Assembly (NCBI RefSeq): GCF_025961225.1
Contig: NZ_JAOQNG010000001.1
Location: 967,001-1,031,000 of the forward strand
Reading direction: 5' to 3'
Length of the DNA: 64,000 bases
From: Azospirillum canadense
GTDB lineage: Bacteria > Pseudomonadota > Alphaproteobacteria > Azospirillales > Azospirillaceae
The number at the start of each line of letters is the position of its first letter. Position 1 is the stretch's first letter. Of the stretch, positions 1 to 6,730 are shown piece by piece. The notes beneath the pieces are model-generated. The model searched no databases, had not been told where the DNA came from, and saw only the letters and a list, made by a program, of their open reading frames with translations. A program made the translations under genes and the position numbers.

Positions 1-1
1 G

Positions 2-79
2 GCTCTGTTGACGGTGGCGATGTTCCCGGCCGTGGCCTGGATCCTGATCCGCGTCCACCGCGCCTTCCTGCAGGGATGA
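2..79 (+). CDS. mreD: MreD C-terminal fragment (rod-shape-determining membrane protein)
   Basis: Only the last 25 codons lie in the window, ending in TGA at 77-79. The fragment is a hydrophobic segment followed by a basic tail (IRVHRAFLQG), which fits the end of the inner-membrane protein MreD. The call rests mainly on position: mreD usually lies just upstream of the gene for penicillin-binding protein 2, and mrdA begins 16 bp further on in the same direction. The assignment is by context, since the visible residues are too few to identify the family alone. Confidence 0.55.
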   Translation, partial: ALLTVAMFPAVAWILIRVHRAFLQG

Positions 80-95
80 TGGGCTGTTGAGTTCC

Positions 96-1976
96 ATGGA
101 CCGCGACACCGACCGCTATCGCCTCCTGACGCGCCGCGCCGCGGTGCTGGGGGGCATCAAGCTCGCCGGGCTGGCGACGCTGGTCGGCCGCCTCTATTAC
201 CTGCAGGTCGTGGAGTCGGCGCGTTACACCATGCTGGCGGAGGAGAACCGCATCAGCCTGCGGCTGGTGGCGCCGTCCCGCGGCACCATCGTCGACCGCT
301 TCGGCACGTCGCTGGCGATGAACCAGCAGAATTACCGCGTCGTCGTGGTGTCGGAGCGTACGCGCAACATCCAGGACACGCTGGACAAGATCTCCAAGAT
401 CGTCCCGCTGACCGACGGCGACCGCCGCCGCGTGATGCGTGAGATGCACCGCAAGCGCCGCTTCGTGCCCGTCACCGTGCGCGAGAACCTGACCTGGGAG
501 CAGGTCGCCACCATCGAGATGAACACGCTGGACATCCCCGGCGTGGCGATCGAGGTGGGCGAGATCCGCCATTACCCCTACGCCGACGCCACCGCGCACA
601 TCCTGGGCTACGTCGGCGCGGTGTCGGAGGCGGAGTTGAACGGCGACCCCGTGCTGTCGCTGCCGGGCTTCCGCATCGGCAAGGCGGGCATGGAGAAGTT
701 CCACGAGAAGGCGCTGCGCGGCACCGCCGGCACCAGCCAGCTGGAGGTGAACGCCGTCGGCCGCGTCATCCGCGAGCTGTCGCGCGACGAGGGCCAGCCG
801 GGCCGCGAGGTGCAGCTGACCATCGACATCGGCCTGCAGAAATTCGTGCAGCAGCGCCTGTCGCAGGAGGTCAGCGCGGCGGCTGTGGTGATGGACGTGC
901 ACACCGGCGGCATCTACGCGCTGTGCTCCCACCCCAGCTACGACCCAAACCAGTTCACCATGGGCATCAACGCGGAGCTGTGGGAAGAGCTGCTGTCCAA
1001 CCCGGCGACCCCGCTGAACAACAAGGCGGTGGCCGGCCAGTATCCGCCGGGCTCCACCTTCAAGCCGGTGGTGGCGCTGGCCGCGCTGGAATCGGGCATC
1101 ATCAGCCGCACCCATTCCGTCTTCTGCCCGGGCCACATGGATCTGGGCGACCACCGCTTCCACTGCTGGAAAAAGGGCGGGCACGGCACGGTGGACGTGG
1201 TCGGCGCGCTGCGCCATTCCTGCGACGTGTTCTTCTACGACGTGGCCCGGCGCATCGGCATCGACCGCATCGCGGAGATGGCGAACCGCTTCGGCATGGG
1301 CGCCCCCACGGGGCTCGACCTGCCGCACGAGCGCGGCGGCCTGATCCCCTCGATCGAGTGGAAGAAGGGCGCGCTCGGCAAGTCCTGGTCGCCCGGCGAG
1401 TCGCTGATCGCGGCCATCGGCCAGGGCTATGTGCTGTCCACGCCGCTCCAACTCGCCCTGATGACCGCGCGGCTGGCCAACGGCGGCTTCGGCGTGAAGC
1501 CGCACCTGACCAAGCAGATCAAGAACCTGATGACCGAGGCCTCCTCCTGGCCGGCGCTGGGGCTGAAGAAGGAGAACCTCGACCTCGTCATGCGCGGCAT
1601 GTTCGAGGTCAGCAACGCGCCCAACGGCACGGCCTACAAGTCGCGCATCACCGAACCGGGGTTCGAGCTGGCCGGCAAGACCGGGTCGGCGCAGGTCCGC
1701 CGCATCACCATGGCGCAGCGCAACGCCGGCCTGAAGAAGCAGGAGGACATGCCCTGGCGCGACCGCGACCACGCGCTGTTCATCGCCTTCGCGCCGGTCA
1801 GCGCGCCGCGCTACGCCTGTTCGGTCTTTGTGGAGCATGGCGGCGGCGGTTCGACCGCGGCCGCGCCCATCGCGCGCGACATCCTGCTGGAAACCCAGAA
1901 GCGCGACCCCGGCCGCGCTGCCGTCGCCGAAGGCGTGCCACCCCCGGTCCCGCCGCTCGACCGCACGCGCGGGTGA
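96..1976 (+). CDS. mrdA: Penicillin-binding protein 2 (peptidoglycan transpeptidase of the elongasome)
   Basis: This 626-aa inner-membrane DD-transpeptidase cross-links lateral-wall peptidoglycan together with RodA and MreBCD. One N-terminal membrane segment (about residues 20-42) precedes a PBP dimerisation domain and a transpeptidase domain. The catalytic STFK serine is near residue 320, an SCD (SxN-type) motif follows, and KTG is near residue 528. An in-frame TTG at 87 would add three residues, but ATG at 96 fits the usual PBP2 N-terminus. The gene sits directly after mreD, as in the standard mreBCD-mrdA-rodA order. However, rodA does not follow: the next gene is convergent and begins 7 bp after the stop, so rodA must be elsewhere. 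Confidence 0.95.
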   Translation: MDRDTDRYRLLTRRAAVLGGIKLAGLATLVGRLYYLQVVESARYTMLAEENRISLRLVAPSRGTIVDRFGTSLAMNQQNYRVVVVSERTRNIQDTLDKISKIVPLTDGDRRRVMREMHRKRRFVPVTVRENLTWEQVATIEMNTLDIPGVAIEVGEIRHYPYADATAHILGYVGAVSEAELNGDPVLSLPGFRIGKAGMEKFHEKALRGTAGTSQLEVNAVGRVIRELSRDEGQPGREVQLTIDIGLQKFVQQRLSQEVSAAAVVMDVHTGGIYALCSHPSYDPNQFTMGINAELWEELLSNPATPLNNKAVAGQYPPGSTFKPVVALAALESGIISRTHSVFCPGHMDLGDHRFHCWKKGGHGTVDVVGALRHSCDVFFYDVARRIGIDRIAEMANRFGMGAPTGLDLPHERGGLIPSIEWKKGALGKSWSPGESLIAAIGQGYVLSTPLQLALMTARLANGGFGVKPHLTKQIKNLMTEASSWPALGLKKENLDLVMRGMFEVSNAPNGTAYKSRITEPGFELAGKTGSAQVRRITMAQRNAGLKKQEDMPWRDRDHALFIAFAPVSAPRYACSVFVEHGGGGSTAAAPIARDILLETQKRDPGRAAVAEGVPPPVPPLDRTRG

Positions 1977-1982
1977 TCGCGC

Positions 1983-3521
1983 TTACAAAATTCCCAGGCG
2001 CTTCAGCACCGGGACGCGCCGCCGGCTGAAGCTGCCGAAGCGTCCGCGCAATTCCGCGACATTCTCCTCGGCGGAGGCCAGCCGCACGCCATCGCGTGAC
2101 AGGGCCAACCCGTCGGTGGACAGGCGTTCCCAGGCGAAGGCGGCCGGGTCAAGGCCGCGGCGCTGCGCCACCAGGAACAGCGCCTCGACGCGCGACACGG
2201 CGACGCCTGACCCGATGACGGGGGAGGCGAGGGTGCCCAGCGTGTCGTCGGTGCGGTTGCGCTCCAGCACAGCGTCGTTGAAGCGGTCGGCGTGGGCCTT
2301 GCGCGCCGCCAGTCCGTCCTCCGGCAGGGCGGGGGAGGCCAGCGCGAGGCTGGTCAGCATCATCAGCGCGCGCAGCACCGCCTCCTCGCCATGGCGGGCG
2401 AGGGCGGGAAGCGCCGTCAGCTCCTCCAGCGACGGCACGCCGTCGGCCAAGGATTCGGCGAGCGGGCCGTAGAGGTCGGGCGGGAAGGGGAGGCGGCCCA
2501 CGGGGGTGATCGCCACCTCCGGCACGTCCTCAGCCGGTACCAGCAGGGTAAAGCGCGTGGCGCGCAGCCGCTCCGTCCGTTCGGCCGGAGTCAGCCGCTC
2601 CGCCCCCTTCACGAACAGGTCGCGGCGGAAGGCGCGGTTGGTCAGCACGTCGCGCAGGGTCTCGCGGTAGGCGGGGTCGCGCGCCTCCTGGATTAGGGCG
2701 ATGGCGGCCGGGTCCAGCGCCAGTTCGTCGATCTGCTCCATGGGCACGGACGGGCCGGCGAAGTCCAGCTTTGCCCCGGCCAACTCCCGCGCCACGTCGG
2801 CGTGGTAGAAGGCGGTCCAGTCGCTGTTCAGGTACTCGTGCGCGATGTAGTTGGGCGACTTGCGGGCCAGCGACTCCAGCCGTGCTGGCACCTCGTCCGT
2901 TTGCCGGAACCAGCCGGCGTTCAGCGCGGCGAGCCGCCCGGCGAAGCCAACGGCCTGCTCAATCTTTTCCGCCAAGTCGCCTGACCGGCCCCCAAGCTGA
3001 TTGGCCGTGTGCTCCACCAGGATGCGGCGCAGCGGCATGTAGGCCAGCGTGCCGGGCAGGGCGTTGTAGCTGACGAAGACCAGCCCGCCGGGCTTCAGCC
3101 GGCGGCGCAGCAGGTCGACCAGAATCGCCCGGTTCTCCGCGCTGACCCAGGACCAGACGCCGTGCAGGGCGACCATGTCCAGGTCCTTGACTCCGGAGGC
3201 TGCGTGGTCCGCGAAGTTCTCTTCCAGGAAGGCGGCGTTGCCGAGCCCGGCCTCGGCGGCGAGGCGTTGGGCGCCGGCGATGTGGGCGGGGTTGAAGTCC
3301 ACCGCCTCGAACCGCGCGGCGGGGTGGGCGGCGGCCAGCACGGCGCTGCTGACCCCGTGGCCGCAGCCAAGCTCCGCGTAGGCGAAGGCGCCGCCGAGGT
3401 CCGCCGGCGGGCGCCAGCCGCGCAGCAGCAGTGCGAAGGACAGCAGCGACGGCGACAGCTCCCGATAGAAGGCGCGGATGTAGTCGATCCCGCCCACGTA
3501 CCCCTCGGTCCAGCCCGTCAT
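1983..3521 (-). CDS. SAM-dependent methyltransferase with methyltransferase-regulatory domain
   Basis: The 512-aa protein begins with a class I SAM-binding methyltransferase fold: the motif I glycine loop is AELGCGHG, followed by an acidic strand end in FEAVDFNP. A long C-terminal part resembles the methyltransferase-regulatory domain found fused to type-12 methyltransferases. The substrate is unknown. An upstream in-frame ATG at 3548 would add 9 residues, but ATG at 3521 is preferred because GGAGGGAG lies just before it. The gene is convergent with mrdA and alone in its orientation. Confidence 0.82.
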   Translation of the reverse strand: MTGWTEGYVGGIDYIRAFYRELSPSLLSFALLLRGWRPPADLGGAFAYAELGCGHGVSSAVLAAAHPAARFEAVDFNPAHIAGAQRLAAEAGLGNAAFLEENFADHAASGVKDLDMVALHGVWSWVSAENRAILVDLLRRRLKPGGLVFVSYNALPGTLAYMPLRRILVEHTANQLGGRSGDLAEKIEQAVGFAGRLAALNAGWFRQTDEVPARLESLARKSPNYIAHEYLNSDWTAFYHADVARELAGAKLDFAGPSVPMEQIDELALDPAAIALIQEARDPAYRETLRDVLTNRAFRRDLFVKGAERLTPAERTERLRATRFTLLVPAEDVPEVAITPVGRLPFPPDLYGPLAESLADGVPSLEELTALPALARHGEEAVLRALMMLTSLALASPALPEDGLAARKAHADRFNDAVLERNRTDDTLGTLASPVIGSGVAVSRVEALFLVAQRRGLDPAAFAWERLSTDGLALSRDGVRLASAEENVAELRGRFGSFSRRRVPVLKRLGIL

Positions 3522-3653
3522 GCCCAGCTCCCTCCATCGCCCTCCCATGGGTGATATCGCCGGCCGCTGAGCCTGTCAAAACAAGGCGGATTCCGCGTTG
3601 ATCCGGGGCCGGAACGGACCCGTCAAAAAAATGCGGGCCTATCCATTTTGGTA

Positions 3654-3682
3654 TCGACAAGGCCGGGGGCCTTCGCTATAAA
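3654..3682 (+). promoter_or_regulatory. Sigma-70 type promoter for the tRNA-Lys pair
   Basis: A -35 like TCGACA (3654-3659) and a -10 TATAAA (3677-3682) are separated by exactly 17 bp. The discriminator that follows is GC-rich (ccgcgcc), as is common for stringently controlled stable-RNA promoters. The predicted start near 3690 would give a leader of about 90 nt before the first tRNA. It is called from sequence match alone. Confidence 0.6.
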
Positions 3683-3782
3683 CCGCGCCACACCGGCCGG
3701 GACGACGGCTTGGCCGGACGGGAAGCTAGTCGATACCGCTTGGTGGAGACGACGCCTCCTCCGCCGGTGTCGATCATGTGAT

Positions 3783-3858
<76 letters not shown>

Positions 3859-3876
3859 TCACATGCTTCAGGGAAT

Positions 3877-3952
<76 letters not shown>

Positions 3953-3982
3953 TTCCCGCTCCAAAACACTCCGTGCACGAAC

Positions 3983-4006
3983 AAGGCCGCCGTTGAGCGG
4001 CCTTTT
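3983..4006 (+). terminator. Intrinsic terminator after the tRNA-Lys pair
   Basis: An 8-bp stem AAGGCCGC / GCGGCCTT with a 6-nt loop is followed by TT, and the surrounding GCAC...GTGC can extend the pairing. It lies 31 nt after the second tRNA and also faces the end of the opposing MaoC gene at 4025, so it may serve both directions. Confidence 0.8.
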
Positions 4007-4024
4007 GTGCGTTCGGCGGCCCGC

Positions 4025-4486
4025 CTATTCGGCCGGGGCGGTGGCGTCGACGCGGCGCGGTACCAGCAGGTTCGCCGTCATCACCTGCACCGTCTCGTTG
4101 TCCTGGTTGAAGGTCGTGGTGCGGACGCGGGCGATGCCGCGGTCCGGCCGCTTTTCGGAAACCCGAACCTCCAGCACCTCGCTTTCGATGCGCAACGTGT
4201 CGCCAGGGCGCGTGGCCTTCGGCCAGCGAAGCTCCTCCACCCCCATGCCGACGAACCCGCCGGCCAGCCGGCCTTCGCCGTTCACGATCATGCGCATGGT
4301 CAGCCCGGCGGTGTGCCAGCCGCTGGCCGCCAGCCCAGCGAATACGGTGTCCTTCGCCGCCTCGGCGTCGAGGTGGAAAGGCTGCGGGTCGAACTGCCAG
4401 GCGTAGGCGACGATGTCCTCCGCCGTCACCGTCACGGGGCCGCCGGCGAAGCGGTCGCCGGGCGTCAGGTCATCAAGATAGCGCAT
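4025..4486 (-). CDS. MaoC-like hot-dog dehydratase/hydratase
   Basis: This 153-aa single hot-dog protein has MaoC features. A hydratase-like motif appears in AWQFDPQPFHLDAEAA (about residues 29-44, with the Asp and His expected of R-specific enoyl-CoA hydratases), followed by GLAASGWHT. Such proteins hydrate 2-enoyl-CoA thioesters or act in related acyl-CoA chemistry; the exact substrate cannot be read here. It is divergent from a TetR regulator, and the shared 158-bp intergenic region carries two operator-like palindromes, so it is probably a target of that repressor. Confidence 0.85.
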   Translation of the reverse strand: MRYLDDLTPGDRFAGGPVTVTAEDIVAYAWQFDPQPFHLDAEAAKDTVFAGLAASGWHTAGLTMRMIVNGEGRLAGGFVGMGVEELRWPKATRPGDTLRIESEVLEVRVSEKRPDRGIARVRTTTFNQDNETVQVMTANLLVPRRVDATAPAE

Positions 4487-4518
4487 GGGGCGGGCGTCTC
4501 CCTATTTTGGCATCAGGG

Positions 4519-4538
4519 ATGAGACAGGTCTGTCTCAT
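4519..4538. promoter_or_regulatory. TetR-type operator, site 1 (near-perfect palindrome)
   Basis: The arms ATGAGACAG and CTGTCTCAT are perfect 9-bp reverse complements around a central GT. The site lies 33 bp upstream of the MaoC start and about 105 bp upstream of the tetR start. Its size and symmetry fit a TetR dimer operator. Confidence 0.7.
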
Positions 4539-4549
4539 TCTTGGCGATG

Positions 4550-4569
4550 GTGAGACAGACCTGTATCAT
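4550..4569. promoter_or_regulatory. TetR-type operator, site 2
   Basis: TGAGACAG and CTGTATCA flank a central AC. This matches site 1 with a single arm mismatch. The centres of the two sites are 31 bp apart, about three helical turns, so two dimers would bind the same DNA face. A cooperative autorepressor arrangement is inferred. Confidence 0.65.
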
Positions 4570-4644
4570 TGTCAACCGGCCAGGAGTGGCGGCCAAGAGC
4601 GGCGGCCAGCAGCGGTGGCCGTGATCGTCGGGAAAGGAAACGGC

Positions 4645-5235
4645 ATGGCGGAGGTGGGGCGCAAGACCGCGCGGGAGCGAATCCTGGAGACGGCGGCGGA
4701 CCTGTTCTACCGGGAGGGCATCCGCGCGGTCGGGATCGACACCATCATCGCGCGCTCCGGCGTCGCGAAGATGAGCCTCTACCGGAACTTCGCCTCGAAG
4801 GACGAACTGGTCTGCGCGTATCTGGAGGACATCGGCGGCTATTTTTGGGCGTGGTGGGACCGCATGGCCGCGCGTCATCCCGACGACCCGCAGGGGCAGC
4901 TGGTGGGCCTGTTCACGTCGCTCGGCCACTGGATCGGGCATCCGAAATTCCGCGGCTGCCCCTTCATCAACACCGCGGTCGAGTTCCGCGACCCGGACCA
5001 TCCCGGCCGCGCCCTGGTCATCGCCCACAAGCGCCGCGCGCGGGACCGGCTGCGCGCCCTTGCGGAGGCCGCCGGCGCCGCCGATCCTGATCAACTGGCG
5101 GCCCAGCTTCAGCTGCTGATGGAAGGCGCCTATGCGGGGGGGCAGACCCTGGGGTCGGACGGAACGGGGGAGGCGGCGGCTTCCGCGGCGGCGGTGCTGA
5201 TCGACGCGGCCTGCGGTCGGCCCCGACAAGGATAA
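4645..5235 (+). CDS. TetR/AcrR family transcriptional repressor
   Basis: The 196-aa protein has an N-terminal TetR helix-turn-helix (about residues 8-52, with GVAKMSLYRNFASKDEL). The C-terminal ligand domain contains RGCPFINTAVEF, typical of one AcrR-like subgroup. ATG at 4645 is chosen because GGAAAGGAAA precedes it and the TetR domain begins there, although the frame stays open further upstream. It probably represses itself and the divergent MaoC gene through the two palindromes at 4519-4569. The ligand is unknown, but an acyl-CoA or a related lipid is plausible from the neighbour. Confidence 0.88.
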   Translation: MAEVGRKTARERILETAADLFYREGIRAVGIDTIIARSGVAKMSLYRNFASKDELVCAYLEDIGGYFWAWWDRMAARHPDDPQGQLVGLFTSLGHWIGHPKFRGCPFINTAVEFRDPDHPGRALVIAHKRRARDRLRALAEAAGAADPDQLAAQLQLLMEGAYAGGQTLGSDGTGEAAASAAAVLIDAACGRPRQG

Positions 5236-5242
5236 GACCGCC

Positions 5243-5277
5243 AAAAAAAATCGACGCCGCAGGATGGACCTGCGGCG
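5243..5277 (-). terminator. Intrinsic terminator after sciP
   Basis: Read on the minus strand, an 8-bp stem CGCCGCAG / CTGCGGCG with a 7-nt loop is followed 4 nt later by eight consecutive T. It lies 33 nt beyond the sciP stop and also abuts the end of the opposing tetR gene. Confidence 0.8.
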
Positions 5278-5310
5278 GACGAATTCGACGGGAAGGATGG
5301 ACCGGGACGG

Positions 5311-5577
5311 CTATTCCGCGGCCGTGCTGGCCATGCGCGAACGCACGGGCACCGGCTGGTTGCCGCGGTAGTCCTGAAGCCGCGTGGCCCGCAGGCCGCG
5401 CATGCCGTGGCTGTCGATCAGCCGCTGCCAGGACAGGAACTCCTCGACCGACAGGGTGTAGCGACGGCACGCCTCCTCAAGGCTGATCAGCCCCGAGCGC
5501 ACACCCGCCACAACCTCCGCCTTGCGCCGCATCACCCAACGCTTGGTGTCGGGCGGGGGCAGGTCGTTTTCCGTCAT
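5311..5577 (-). CDS. sciP: SciP, inhibitor of CtrA-dependent transcription (DUF1153)
   Basis: The core PPPDTKRWVMRRKAEVV, then GLISLEEACRRY and EEFLSWQ, matches the compact helix-turn-helix DUF1153/SciP family. In Caulobacter, SciP represses CtrA-activated promoters, including flagellar ones. ATG at 5577 gives 88 aa, close to the family length, and is preceded by AGGA. In-frame ATGs at 5652 and 5670 would add 25-31 residues of low-complexity sequence. Its place at the edge of a large flagellar region, with a CtrA-like box about 140 bp upstream, fits a CtrA feedback role. Confidence 0.85.
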   Translation of the reverse strand: MTENDLPPPDTKRWVMRRKAEVVAGVRSGLISLEEACRRYTLSVEEFLSWQRLIDSHGMRGLRATRLQDYRGNQPVPVRSRMASTAAE

Positions 5578-5715
5578 CGGCCGTCCTGCTGGACCGATGA
5601 TCGACGCTCCACTGGAGCCATCGTCGCTTAATTCAAGCTCGCGAGATGACATGCGCGGACGCTCCACCATCAGCAGTGTATTCCACGATTTCGTGGTAAC
5701 CTACCTCTTCTCCGC

Positions 5716-5730
5716 TTAACAAAAACCTAA
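5716..5730. promoter_or_regulatory. CtrA-like box upstream of sciP
   Basis: TTAA-N7-CTAA differs by one base from the CtrA consensus TTAA-N7-TTAA; on the minus strand it reads TTAG-N7-TTAA. It lies 139 bp upstream of the preferred sciP start. sciP is a direct CtrA target in Caulobacter, so the site is plausible, but it is unproven here. Confidence 0.45.
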
Positions 5731-5931
5731 ACGATAGGGTTAATGTTGCGCGCGTAAAGCATTGAAGGTGGTGGTGCTTTTGCCCGCTTTCAGGCGGTTC
5801 CAGCCCCTGCGCCACGCCGATTTGTCAAGGCGTGGCGGGTGTTGGGCGGTGCTGTGGTTGCGGCGGAGAGCCCGGCAAAGCCGGCCCGGGGAAAAAGCTG
5901 CCGGGCAGGAATTTCGGCGAATTCTGAATTT

Positions 5932-6690
5932 TCAATAGACTTTCGTCACATCGGACAGCGGGATGTCCTGGCTGCCGACGCTGACCACCGTCTCGCCGTC
6001 CTTGTTGGCGCCGACACCGTTGACGGTGCCGAAGGTGTAGGTGGTCGCCTTGATGATGTCGTCCTTCTTGTCGGACACCGGGGCGATGTTCAGGCGGTAG
6101 GTGCCGGGCTGCACCGCGTTGCCGCTGTTGTCCTTGAAGTCCCAGTTGACGACGTGCTTCTCGCCGGCCTTGGTTTCGCCGGTCATGGACCGCACGGTCT
6201 GGCCCTTGCTGTCCAGGATGTCCACGCGCACCGACTTGGCTTCCTTCTCCAGCTCGTAGGCGAGCGGCGCCTGGGTCATGCCCTGCGTGTAGTCGAAATT
6301 GTCGCCCTTGAAGCTGATCGTGCGGCCGAGATAGGCGAGGTTGGTCGACGCGGTGGAGGCGCCCTGCAGCTTCAGCAGCTTGTCCAGCCGGCTGTTGGTG
6401 CCGATGTTCTGCTCCACGTTGGCGAAGTCGACCAGCTGCCGCGTCATGTCGTTGGTGTCCATCGGCTTCAGCGGGTCCTGGTTCTGCATCTGCGTGGTCA
6501 GCAGCTTCAGGAAGCTCTGAAAGTTGTCGCCGAGGCCGGTCGCCGCCTTGTCCAGCGCCTGCTCGTCCGTCGTCTTCGACGTGCTGGACGAGTTGGTCGT
6601 CTTGTCGGTCGTCTTGTTCGTCGTGCTGTTGGTCTTGGTGGTGCTGTTGGTGTTCCAGCTGCTGCCGTAGTCGGTGTTGGTGGTGGCCAT
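5932..6690 (-). CDS. flgD: FlgD, flagellar hook assembly (capping) protein
   Basis: The 252-aa protein caps the growing hook and recruits FlgE subunits outside the cell. After a long Thr/Asn/Ser/Lys-rich N-terminus (about residues 1-45) comes the conserved FlgD segment FLKLLTTQMQNQDPLKP. FlgD Tudor/Ig-like domains follow, including GEKHVVNWDFKD and GTYRLNI. It lies 40 bp downstream of fliK in the same direction, so both are probably read from the sigma-54 type promoter upstream of fliK. No strong terminator is visible after it. Confidence 0.95.
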   Translation of the reverse strand: MATTNTDYGSSWNTNSTTKTNSTTNKTTDKTTNSSSTSKTTDEQALDKAATGLGDNFQSFLKLLTTQMQNQDPLKPMDTNDMTRQLVDFANVEQNIGTNSRLDKLLKLQGASTASTNLAYLGRTISFKGDNFDYTQGMTQAPLAYELEKEAKSVRVDILDSKGQTVRSMTGETKAGEKHVVNWDFKDNSGNAVQPGTYRLNIAPVSDKKDDIIKATTYTFGTVNGVGANKDGETVVSVGSQDIPLSDVTKVY

Positions 6691-6730
6691 GGCGGGTGTC
6701 CTTTGGCTTGGCTGGAACAGATGGTTTAAA

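Noticed and set aside
5901..5919. Possible FlbD-like palindrome (ccgggcaggaatttcggcg) between flgD and sciP
   Set aside because: Only one half fits GGC-N7-GCC and no sigma-54 promoter was found for sciP nearby.
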